Below are positions 1-11,200 of a DNA stretch of 47,226 bases, one piece after another. The notes under the pieces are model-generated. The model was not told the origin of the DNA and made no database searches. It saw only the letters and a program-made list of their open reading frames with translations. Position numbers and translations under genes: made by a program. Each line of letters opens with the position of its first letter. The stretch's first letter is position 1. The stretch is from Oligoflexales bacterium (GTDB lineage Bacteria > Bdellovibrionota_B > Oligoflexia > Oligoflexales > Bog-1112): positions 1 to 47,226 of the forward strand of contig JAGNWK010000013.1 of assembly GCA_017985985.1 (NCBI GenBank), in the 5' to 3' direction.

Positions 1-2
1 TT

Positions 3-293
3 ATGGAGGGTCATCGGGAGATGCTTGAGGAGCGATCCGAGAATTGGGAGAAAGCCTTGCGACTCATTGCAACTTGGGTTTTGAGTGAAAGATTGGGCGT
101 TCCTGGTATAAAGGCGAATCTTCCCGAAGAGCTAGGAGACTCTGGCCAGACTTCTCTTCCGGAAAATTTGGGCAGTCTCGTCAGTTTAGCTTTAGAAAAA
201 ATTAGGCAGGGTCATCTTGTGGACGACGAATTTACGATCTTGAGTCCAAAGAGTCCATTGGCCGGTTCTCCTCTGGGTGAAAGTTCTCCATAA
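3..293 (+). CDS. C-terminal end of an unidentified protein (cut by the window edge)
   Basis: This is the open 3' end of a gene that begins before the window. The first in-frame ATG at position 3 is probably internal, so about 96 residues are visible. They are mostly helical and charged (for example KALRLIATWVLSERLG, then LVSLALEKIRQGHL) and end in a Ser/Pro-rich tail. The pattern is faintly like the helical tail domain of GatB-type amidotransferase subunits, but the similarity is too weak for a name. The gene ends 87 bases before the symporter on the same strand, so cotranscription is possible. Confidence 0.5.
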   Translation: MEGHREMLEERSENWEKALRLIATWVLSERLGVPGIKANLPEELGDSGQTSLPENLGSLVSLALEKIRQGHLVDDEFTILSPKSPLAGSPLGESSP

Positions 294-318
294 CGGACGG
301 CTGGATAAGGTGGCGGAA

Positions 319-360
319 AACTTACGGTGGAGAACTTGCGGTGGAGAACTTGCGGTGGAG
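319..360 (+). repeat. 14-bp tandem repeat, three copies
   Basis: The unit AACTTGCGGTGGAG occurs three times head to tail (319-332 with one mismatch, 333-346, 347-360), and a fourth copy begins at 361. The array ends about 20 bases before the symporter start codon, so copy-number change could alter the 5' leader. It lies clear of the likely ribosome binding site (AGGAC near 371). Confidence 0.8.
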
Positions 361-380
361 AACAATAGATAGGACTTTTC

Positions 381-1982
381 ATGTGGACTGATACAGCAAG
401 TATTTTGTTTTTTTACTGTGTGGTTTTAGGTGTGGGCATCTGGGCTAGTCAGAAGCGTCGCAAGCAAATCAAAAGTCAAAAAATTTCAGGAGATTCTTCT
501 CACGAGATCTTTCTGGCGAATCGTCAGCTTCCGCTCTGGGTTGGTGTTCTCACTATGACGGCGACTTGGGTCGGTGGGGGTTATATCAATGGCACAGCAG
601 AGGCTGTCTACCAAGATGGCCTGAGTTGGGCTCAGGCTCCCTGGGGCTACTCGTTCAGTCTGGTGCTTGGAGGTCTTTTTTTTGCAAAGAAGATGCGTCA
701 GGGTGGCCATACAACTTTTTTAGACCCTTTTGAGAAGCGGCTTGGTAAGGAAGTGACGGCGCTTCTTTTTATCCCAGCTCTGATTGGCGAGATCTTCTGG
801 AGTGCTTCCATACTCACAGCGCTTGGTTTTACCTTTTCCACCATCACCGGCTTGGATTTTCAGACGGCTGTCCTGGTGTCTGCAGCCTTTGCAACCGCCT
901 ATACTTTGTTAGGAGGGCTTTGGGCTGTCGCTTATACAGACGTTATTCAACTTATTTTTATAAGTTTCGGACTATGTCTTTCAGTCCCTTTTGCCTTGAA
1001 TTCTGTTGGTGGACTGGAGAAAGTCATCACTCAGTATCATCAGCATTTCGCTGACTCAGCTGGTTTTTTCCCGCCAAGCTCTGCCTGGACCGATTTTTTG
1101 AACTGGAATCAGGATTGGAGCCAGAAAAGTGTCTGGGGGAAACAAATCATGCGTTGGTGTGATCTGATGCTCCTCCTAGTTCTGGGCGGCATACCTTGGA
1201 ATAGTTATTTTCAGAGGGTACTTTCTTCTTCCAGTCCAAAGTCAGCAGTTCAACTTTCTTATTTTGCTGCAGTTCTCTGCTTCCTTATGGCCATCCCCTC
1301 TGCCTTACTGGGGGCAGCAGCTGTCTCTGCAGACTGGGCGACCATCTTGGGCGGGGGTGCAGCTCCTAGGGGAGCAATGGTCCTCCCTTACGTGCTGCAC
1401 TACTTAACCCCACATGTGGTTGCCGTGTTAGGCCTAGGGGTTGTAGCTGCTGCGGTGATGAGCTCCATCGACTCTTCTATTTTGTCAGCCTCCTCCATGT
1501 TTACCCTGAATGTGTATAAGCCCTTTCGGCGAACAAAACCCAGCGAGAAACATCTGGCCCATGTCGTTAGGTTCTCGATCATTGCAGTAGCCATCATCTC
1601 TTCTTTCTTGGCGTTACGCGTGAAGAGTGTTTATGCTCTTTGGTTTCTATGCTCTGATCTTGTGTATGTGCTGCTCTTTCCTCAGCTTGTGCTCTTGCTC
1701 TATTCGAAGTGGCAGACAAAAGGCTCTGTGATAGCTGGGCTTTTGGTAGGGCTCTTCCTACGTTTGGGTGGTGGGGAAGACTTTTTGGGTATCCCAGCCT
1801 TTATCGCTTACCCTATGAATGATCCGGAGCTAGGTTTATTATTTCCCTACAGGACTGTCGCCATGCTGGGTTCGCTGCTGACGACCATACTCGTGTCACA
1901 GCTGCAATTATCTTCTCTCAGAAATTCTCAAAAACGTGCAGAGCTAGTAGCCAAGGAGCAGGGAGCGAAGAGTGTTGCATGA
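381..1982 (+). CDS. Sodium:solute symporter, high-affinity choline transporter (CHT/SLC5A7) type
   Basis: This 533-residue inner-membrane protein of the SSS family has about 13 hydrophobic segments. It probably imports choline with Na+. The assignment rests on long blocks that recall the animal choline transporter CHT1: ATWVGGGYINGTAEAVY near residue 60, SWAQAPWGYS near 83, LLFIPALIGEIFWSA near 129, LGGIPWNSYFQRVLSSSS near 270, and VMSSIDSSILSASSMF near 361. Length is close to that of the family core, without the long cytoplasmic tail of the animal protein. An AGGAC motif about 7 bases before the ATG supports the start. No choline-catabolism genes are adjacent, so the choline may serve osmoprotection or phosphocholine lipids (inference). 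Confidence 0.88.
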   Translation: MWTDTASILFFYCVVLGVGIWASQKRRKQIKSQKISGDSSHEIFLANRQLPLWVGVLTMTATWVGGGYINGTAEAVYQDGLSWAQAPWGYSFSLVLGGLFFAKKMRQGGHTTFLDPFEKRLGKEVTALLFIPALIGEIFWSASILTALGFTFSTITGLDFQTAVLVSAAFATAYTLLGGLWAVAYTDVIQLIFISFGLCLSVPFALNSVGGLEKVITQYHQHFADSAGFFPPSSAWTDFLNWNQDWSQKSVWGKQIMRWCDLMLLLVLGGIPWNSYFQRVLSSSSPKSAVQLSYFAAVLCFLMAIPSALLGAAAVSADWATILGGGAAPRGAMVLPYVLHYLTPHVVAVLGLGVVAAAVMSSIDSSILSASSMFTLNVYKPFRRTKPSEKHLAHVVRFSIIAVAIISSFLALRVKSVYALWFLCSDLVYVLLFPQLVLLLYSKWQTKGSVIAGLLVGLFLRLGGGEDFLGIPAFIAYPMNDPELGLLFPYRTVAMLGSLLTTILVSQLQLSSLRNSQKRAELVAKEQGAKSVA

Positions 1983-2115
1983 CAGGCAGTCTTTGGAGGA
2001 GAGGGTGTGTCACCAGCGGGATATATTGGGCGGAGGCTCTCAGGGATATTTTCTGATACTAATTTTTCCTTGTCGATAATAATAAGACTCTGCCTTATAT
2101 CGCCCGTATCTCGAC

Positions 2116-2283
2116 ATGAATTGGGTTTTTGAGAATTTTTCGCGCGTCCATTTCACGACAAAGGTTGTGCCTGCAGTTGCACTTGGTATCATTGCAGTTG
2201 GTCTTTCACTAGGTAACATACTAACCTTGCGGCATCTTAGGATGTTGGCAGCAAAAATAAGGCGACTGACCCAGTGCCCCTAA
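2116..2283 (+). CDS. Possible small single-pass membrane protein (55 aa)
   Basis: A short ATG-to-TAA frame encodes 55 residues. A central hydrophobic stretch (VVPAVALGIIAVGLSLGNIL) is followed by a basic tail (RHLRMLAAKIRR), the layout of a small membrane protein with a cytoplasmic C terminus. No convincing Shine-Dalgarno sequence precedes it. Its stop overlaps the convergent stop of the giant gene by about 3 bases. It is the only candidate gene between 1983 and 2279, and it could be chance coding. Confidence 0.35.
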   Translation: MNWVFENFSRVHFTTKVVPAVALGIIAVGLSLGNILTLRHLRMLAAKIRRLTQCP

Positions 2284-5200
2284 GGAGGAGTGCACGTTTC
2301 CCCAGGAGACTCGGAAATACCATCGCAGATCTCGTCGCTTTCGGCTCGAGGCTCCTTCTTTTGAGCCTCTGAATGAACTTTACTCTTTTTAAAAGACAAA
2401 GGCCAATACCCCTCAAGACAAGTATTATCGATAACGGAAAGGGACCGTGTTATAGCTGTTGGAACATCATCTTCAGGGTTGCTCTTCAAATAAGACAATA
2501 ATTCTTCCCTTTTAGTTTTACTTATAAAACTCGTTTTGAGTCTCATATCAACCAAAAGACACTGTGTCTCAACCGCAATTTTGCAATCATCACTATTTGA
2601 ACACTTCAACAACAAGTCTATAATCTTTTTTTGAAATCTCGACCAAATTTCTCTATGGCTATAGATGCTCAAGAAGAGTAATTTAAGTGAGTTCTTTACC
2701 GAAGTGTCTTTGTTGAAACCGTCATATTTCAAGTGCACTCCCTTTAAAATTAAAGAATAAAGATCCACGATAGATGTGCCTTCTTCCGCAGAGAAACCCG
2801 GGGATAAAGATATAAAAGTAGTCAGATCATTAAGATCTTTCGGAAGGTATTCCGAATCTACAATGCGTTCAGCAAAATCTTCCAGGACTTGATTTACAGA
2901 TTTTTCACCTTTGATAGTATTAAACTTAAATAAATAAAATGATGATGGCATCCTAATATTTCTTTCATTTCTTTGATCCAAAGCAGGGAGAACTCGCGCA
3001 GCCAACTCTTTTCCAATACCTTTTTGCAAAAGGGCAGTATGGATCTCAAGGGCATCTGACAATTTAGTGTTGTCTATATTCACAATATTCTCCATGTTCG
3101 AATAAAAAATCCCTAAGAAACCTACAAGTTCTCGCACTGTTTCTGGTTGCTTTTTAGAATCACTGATAGCAGAAATGAGAAAGTTCTTTGCACTTTCTCT
3201 TGTCTTAGGATTGTCGGACCCAAGGAGAAGAGTCTGATCGTAAATCTTCGAGTTGTGAATTTTTTTTCGTTTTTTGTCTATGATGTCACTCAGAGGACTT
3301 TCCTTGAAGTCTGTTCGCGCTTTCTGCTTATAACGTAATATTTCAATTTCGAAAGAGTCAACGAGCACAGGAAACTTATCAAGCCAATGTTCAATAGAAG
3401 AAAGTTCTTTGGATGTATAACTCACGCGCCCAGAAATAAATTTGATCTGAGCAATCCATTTAACAAATTTTTGATTTGACGAGATGCGCTCTAAAAACAG
3501 GGGCTCTTTTTCAATATTTTTACGCGCATTCAAGTCCAAACGATCAAAATGCCCTCCGCTCAAGTTGTAGCGCAAGAACATGCCTTCGTGAGGAGTTGAA
3601 TTGTTTCTTATTATTTCTCCCATTTCATGGGACTCTTCTCGGTCTATAATGGCAAGGTTCCGAATTTCTCCAGATTCCGATAGAATAACCAATACATCGT
3701 TAAATTCTTTTTGATTTGTAGAAAAGAATTTCGATGCCTGAGTGTCAAGCTTTCTTGGTATTCCTGCCGAGATATCAAACTCCCAACAATTCAAATCAAA
3801 AACCGATGAGGCATTCATAGATATTAAAATCTCAGAGTCCAACGCATTGGCTATATCATCCTTATTAGTCCATTTTTGTTCTGAGCTCAACTGGTCCGTC
3901 CTTAGAGCATCAGCAAGACTAATAAAAATAGGATAACTCGCATTTGGAATTGGTTTCAGATTGGAATCAACCCATTTCGTTTTATTCTTTTTGCGTAAAA
4001 TATTCCAAGGCCTTTTCCTGTCTTCTGGAACAAGGAATTTTCGGAAATATTCTCCGGACCAAAATTTCTCCTCTTCCCACAACCACCGAATCCTGACATT
4101 GTGAGATTCAGAACTGGTATAGAGTTCAATATCCAGTTCGACCTCTTGCTCAATCTGATTTTCAAGCTCCATCTCTAATTCTGTTTCCACTTCGACCGCA
4201 GTTTCTAATTTGATCGCTTGAGAAAGCAAGAAAGGGGGTAGAAGTCGAAGCCCCTTCTCTTCGAGACCATCAATTTTTTCTTTGATACGCATACGGTTCA
4301 TGACACTTCCACCAAGTTTTATGAGCATAGGGCTTTGCATAAGACTGAGTCTTGCATGAGACAATACACTAGCTTTCGGGGCAAAAACGAGCGGCTTGCC
4401 ATAGACGGTGTAGCTGTATGGTGGAAGAACTTGTTCGAACAGAGAGCGAGTACTGTCATAGAGAGAGAGAAAAGCTTTGTCGCTGAGATCCTTCTCCATC
4501 ATATATTTTATCATTTCGTCGATAAAGGAATTTTCCATACCCAATTGGATAGAACGATGAATTTGGTCCTGAACTAACGCCTTTTCGCGAACAAAAGTAT
4601 AAAATAGCACTTCGCTAAGATCGAGTGATTGACCACGACGGTAATTTTCTTTTAAATACTCAGAGATATAGTCTGCATCATATTTTTGAATAGCGAAGTT
4701 GACTGTCTGTCCCAAATGCAAATTTCGCAATCGCCAAGCCGATTGAGTCAGATCTCTCATGATTGAGTTTTTGTTAAGGACCAAAACAGCTTTGGCTTCT
4801 TTTGCAATCTTTAAATCGGAACCTGTACAATGCTGTAAGTCCCAAAATGCAATGGTAACATTACGATCATTATTAGATGAAATGAAGTCTTTGACGGAAG
4901 AATCCTTACTGTTGTATATTTTCAAATTGTCATGTGAATCATAAAAAATAATTCGAGAGTATTGACTTTCCTTTTCATCAAGAATTGCCCGAGCAACATC
5001 TTCATTATCAAAACCTTTGAAAAGTCCCCCTTGGTCGATCACGGGTCCGATAGGGTTGTGTGCAAAAATTTCTTTAACCTTCTCTCGGATCTTATCATGA
5101 GGACTCACTTCACTTGCTAGTTTGCTGTCCGGTAGTATATCAACTTTTGATCTGCTTTTACTCCATAAAATGGAAAGCGTATTTTCTAAGGTCTTTGAAA

Positions 5201-8200
5201 GAACGAGTTTCCCTTTGTCGTTTTCGTCGAAAAATGGTGCGAAGGTTTGATAGTTCCACAAAGTGCCGCTGAATCCTTGAATTTTCTTAAAAAGGCTTGT
5301 GTATATCAAAGCATTCGTAGAAATTTGCTCATCAAAGATCGTCAACTGAGCCTGCAAAGGCTCGACATAAAGTTTAAGAAGAAGCATAGGATTTCTATTC
5401 ACACTGGCAGCAAACGGAGCGACATCTTTTGTGTGCATAGCCAAAATGTCCTCTATCAGTTTATTAGGAAAAAATTCGAGAATATCTTTCTTCAACTGTT
5501 CCCGCCTTTTTTTTCCTTTTGTCATTGCCCAATTGTTTTTGAAATGATTAAGCTTACGTTCGAGCGCTACTTGTGAATTCCTCTCTTCGATGTGAGATTG
5601 AATCGCATAGTTCAAAGCTTCAAGATCACTTTCAAAGCGCGAATTTTTTAATGGAGTTCCTGAATGGTAAGGAATTGCTATGAACTCTGGACAGTAGCCT
5701 GAACTTTTGCAGGCCGACTTTGGGTAAAGACCGTAATGTATTTTATAAAGTCTATCAAGAGTAAGTGGTAAAATCAGATTGATCTGAGTGTATAGAGTTG
5801 CAAGAAATCCTCTAAACAGTGGGTCTTCCACTTCATTTAAAAAGTTTTGATTGTATTGAGGGTCTTCCGACTTTAAGAATTTCTCTAAACCCACAGGATC
5901 CAACTCTCTGTAGAGATCTCGAATGGACTTTTCAAAATTATGAAAAAACAGCAAATCGATTGACGATCTCTCAACAAGTCTGGAGATGATTTTATTTTTT
6001 AAATACGAATGGTAGTAACTTGGGATAAATATCTTTTCAGACTTGTTCTCTCCCGTTGCAAGAAAGGCTAACGAAGCTTCAGAGGAAAGCCCAGGATCTC
6101 CTATGATGAGTCCGTAAAGGCCGATGCTTGCAAAGAAAGCGTCTTTATTAAAAGGAACTGGTTCCCCGATTGAGAAGCGATGGGCTTTCATAATATCTAA
6201 AATGCTGTCTGCTTCATCCACAATGACATGAGCATGATCATGCAGAAATTTAAAAATATCCCTAAAAATCCGAATTTGACTAATTTTTCCAGATCCCTCT
6301 CCACTTTTCATGGCATCTATAAAAAGTAAGAAAAGACTTTGAACGCTACTATTTGATAGGACGACCACCTTGTGTTGTGCCATAGCCTGTTCGAGTCGTA
6401 CTTTAATAGTTTGGATTTTTGCATCGTCAAATTTATATTCTCGTCTAACTTCAATAACTTCTGCGTTCGATCCAAAAACTTTTGCCATCTGTTCATTTAA
6501 TTGTTGGGCCATAGTCGGAATAAGCCGTTCCGGCAAAACGACAATACTTAAAGTATTCTCGTCGGAATTTTGATAGGCACTTAGGGGCAGGAGAACAGAG
6601 GTTTTACCACTTCCCATAATCAGCTCATAGAGAGCACCCAAAGTTGCAGGGTTTTCTTTGACTTGCTCTTTCATATTGAGCGTCTCTAGGGCGCGACATT
6701 GTTCTTTTCGGATGAGAAATTCCATTGTGTATTCAAAGACCAAATATTCTGGATGCTCATCTATGCGATACTCGCGAGTTTGAAGAATAGCACTTTGAAA
6801 GCTTAGAAGTTCACTTTGTTTGAGTTTTTCATCCCAGTTGTTCTTGGTTTTCAAAATTTCAGTTGAAAACCTTATGAGATCCTCCAATTTATGCTTGTAT
6901 GTTACGTCAATTAAATAGGATTTTACCAACCCAGCAAGGACTTTAATATCTGGTTCTAGAAGCGAAGGATTGTATTCTTGTATCCCTGAGAAATTTTTCG
7001 TTGCAAAGGCCTGTAGTAGCGTTTGCATGGTAACTTCTTTACGAATCCCTGCTGATTTATTTATTTTACGCTTGGCATTATCTACCCACGATTCTGATTT
7101 TTTGTTCAACAGTTCCATCACTTGACTATGACGAATCTCAATCTTATTTTCCATCGACTTATGCAAATTTATCATTTCGGACTTGAAAAGTTTTAAGGCT
7201 TCCTCGGAACTTAATTCCAGATGCTTTTGTTCTATATCTCTATCTATTTTTTTATCAATACTCAATTTTAAATTTTCAAGAGATAGGAGGATGCTTTCAT
7301 CATTTTTGAGAGATTTTTGTACTGAATTCAGAGTAAAGACCTGCTTCAGACCATCGCCTGATTGCCTAATCTGACCTTTGACCTTATCGCTAAATTCAGA
7401 ATCAACAATCAATGTTTTCAATTCATCTTTACTTTTTATACCGATGCCAAGATTAAATGGAAAAACATCATCTTCGCTTTCTATGGTTTTGTAGTCAATT
7501 GAACCTAGCAAAGCAGTTTTCATTATCGAAGTTGACTTTTTAAACTCTGGGACAGGAACAACTCCACCTCCACCCCCTATGGCATCGTGAAAGATCTCAT
7601 ACTTGGTGTGGGAAAATTTATTAAGGCCGCCTAAATCTCCATAAAGCGGAAGAATATAGTTTTTATAAATTTCGTCGACGGGCGGTTTCCGATCTAAATT
7701 GTGATGAATTGCTGAAATTAATTTATCCCATTTTGGAAGTTCTTTTTCTAAAGAAAGAAGATTGAGAATGAACAAAGAAGCATCACTTACATATTGTGCT
7801 CGTGAAAGAGATCTCGCAGCGGTAAGAAGAGAAATAAAATCCTCTCTTGGGTTTTCGCTTTTCCCCAAACCAAGTTTTTCAAAGAAACCATCAATCATAG
7901 GACCGATTTCCTTATCTTCTTTACTCCTTCGAAAGGCACAGGCTATTTCGTAAATTTCCCTAAAGTTGTCATATACCCATCCCCCCGATATAATTGAAGT
8001 CTCAGATCTTATGAATCGAAGAGACTCCCTCCTTTTGGAACTGAAAAAATTATGCACTCCCGCGCGGCCCTCTTTTAGATGTACTGACAATTCTTTAAGA
8101 GATACGCCTCTCTCTTTACGCAATTCACCGAGAAGTTCCTCATAGCGCCGATCGTTATTAATCAAGCGATTATATAGCCATATTTCTCTGTCTTCAGGAA

Positions 8201-11200
8201 AGAATTCTTGGGGAATTCGACCTTTCTGACGGAGATAAGAAGAATATACAGAGATAATATATTCACTATTGAGATCTGGCATACGGCTGTAAAATACCTC
8301 GGAGTTTTCAATAGAAAGAGAAACTGCTAACAAACGGAGAGCATTGGCGCGAGGATCAAAATCTTTATTAGATTCATCTAAAAACCACTTTATAGAGAGT
8401 TCGTCGCTTTCAGAATACTTTGTCTGATGAGATCGCAGTTCCATAAGCAAGTTTTGAGCTCGATCGTATTCGTGATGTGCAAAATGAAGGTAAGCTAGAT
8501 ACAACTTGGCACTATTGGAATAAGTTATAATTTCTTTGATAGTTGAATTTTCTCTGAGAGCAAAATATTTCCTCTCCGAATTTTTGAACTTTTGGATTTC
8601 GAAATCCGGTACCATATTGAGAGATAAGCCATTTTTTTCTTTTATATGTTGCATTCTAAATTGGGGAATTAGGATATACCGATCTTTTTCTTTTAAAAAA
8701 GAAAGGTAGTTCTTATCAAAAGGCAAATGCGGCAAAATTGCTGAATCAAGGACTCCATACTCGTCACTGAGAAGAATTTTCTTATTCTTGTTGTACTTGA
8801 AACTAAGGTTCAGTCTTGGTAGATCTATATCGATTTCATCATTTTTCTCACTCGTCCATACCAAGACATAACGCAAATGTTCAAAATCACCCAAAAAAGC
8901 AAATCTAGGATCTCCCTCAATAGGATGGAGAGTATAGTCTGTAAGTTTATAAGGATTGCATGTTGACGGACTGGCAGAATAAGCGCATTTGTTTTTTGAA
9001 ATCTTTAAAATATTTTCAATATCCCGACTTGAACGGTTTAGCTTCAATGACATCTCAGGGGTCTCTTCTAAGTTCTTAAAGGCCACCATTTCATATGCAT
9101 TTTCTTGACGAAGCGATTGCCCTATATAGGCTTCTGCTGCGCGTCCTGGACAGAGTCCTTGCCTATCAAATTCCCCTCGAACTGCAATCCAATGGCTATA
9201 TCCTGGAAAAAGAGTTGACTCGTGTGCGTAAGTGTTTTTAAGTCGTTCTGGAAGATCTGTAGGTTTTGTAGCAAGGTCGATAGCGTCTTTATTTCGTATG
9301 TGTTGGTACCATACATCACCCCACTTGCGACTTACGATTACCTTGCCATGACTTTGACTTGTACGATAGCAAGTCCCATCTCTCTGAAATTCATAGAAAT
9401 CACCTAATTTTAGAACGATTTCCGGGATGTTAGGAATTATACTTTGAAAATAAGGATCATGAACTATACCCTGAGGGAGCCCCGGTGCTAAGGTCCATCC
9501 AGACAAGCTAAATTTTGCTGTCGCAATATTTAGCTTACCCTCAATGCCGTCCTGTTTGTATGTGTAATCAGGGTAGTCTATTTCCCATTTTCCATTTTTG
9601 ATGGGAACTCCAAATTCTATGAACAATCGATCTAGGGATGCTGTACTTTTTTCAAGACGTCTCTTGATCGCAGCTTGTTTCCCCAATAACATGCCAAAAA
9701 TCTCATCGTCTATATCGGCTTCGAAAGCATAAATTGGTTCAGCGTGCATTCTGCGGTAAGCGTGTGCAATGAGAAACCAAGCAAGATCCTCATCATTATT
9801 GAACTCTGCCTGGAATAGATAGGTTCGGATTAAGTCTCGATAGAGAGAACTTTTTATATTGCTGTCTTTTGCTTGTGTTTTAATGGTAAGTATCAACTCT
9901 TTACGGGAGTCTAGGAAATCTTCTTCTTGAAAAGCTATCTGCTCCTTTCGATGCAAAAGCCTCATCTGCTCAGCAAAAAATTGATTGAGGCGTAGATAAT
10001 ACATTGAAAGAAGCAGATCACTCGACTCCTTTGCGCTCTCAAATCGTTCTTGACAGAACTTGCCAAGTTGCTGACTCAGAGATGGATTTTTCCTAGCCTC
10101 TTCTGCAAGGAGACCGGGATCAAACATAAGCTTTTTAAACAAGGACTGATAATCTTTATCCCGGAGCAGATAGGGATTTTCCTTAAAGTAACCGAAACTT
10201 TGAGCTATCTGTGTGTCTCGATCACCGCTTATATATCCTAGTTGACGAAAACTATCGAAGGTGATTTTCCTCTCCTTGGGATGAGCTACGATAAGTGCGT
10301 CAGTTGTTTTTCGTGTACGGTGGCTTTTACCGTAATCAGAAATAGCGACTGGTTCCTCAGTTGTCGACAATTTTTCTTCATGAAACTGTAGCTTTTCACT
10401 ATCGATTTGTTTAGGGTTAGGTAAAGAGCGTCCAAAAAGTAGCGTGTAACATTCCCAAATTGGGTGATTAATGTTCAAGCTACAATTAACTTCTACTGCT
10501 GAGCGGGTATACTTATGCATAAATGCTATACCTAGCCGAAGATGCTGAAGGTCGTTTCGTTCTAATGTTTCCCACGCTGACTGAGTGAGATCTTTAGCGG
10601 TAGTGATATCAAAGTGACCTTGAAAAAAATAGTTTGTAACAAATGCAATACTGCGTAGATCATAGAATTGATGGCCTACAATTGCATAGTTTAGATAGGA
10701 CTCATGAAGCAAACTCAATACCAAACCATATTCTTTAGCTGGATCCCAAACTAAATTTTTTGCAAGTGGAGCTAAAGTAAACCACCAAGGAAGACCTATT
10801 CTAGACACAGTTGGAATAAGAACAGCAGTTGCAATTAAATCAACTATCAATCTTGAATTGAATGCCCCATTAGGAAGCATTGCTTCTAAAATTTCTGGCA
10901 GAGATTCAACTCCAAAACTGAAAGTGTTCAAGCTCATCGCATTAGAAATAGCAAGAACAAATTTCTGAGGAGTTCCTAATTTTTCGATAAAAGATTTACG
11001 CCACTGTGATACATTAAATCCTTCTTGATCTTCACCATAGCCTATTTCCTTTGTACGACACTTCGTCTTCAAAATATTAGCATAGCTTTTTTCCTGTTCC
11101 TTATTTTCAAAATAAACTGTGCACACTTTATTCGCTGAATCTGAAAAATTATTAAAAAATTTGTCATTAATTTTATCCCCCTTCCAATAGGAAGAAATTT

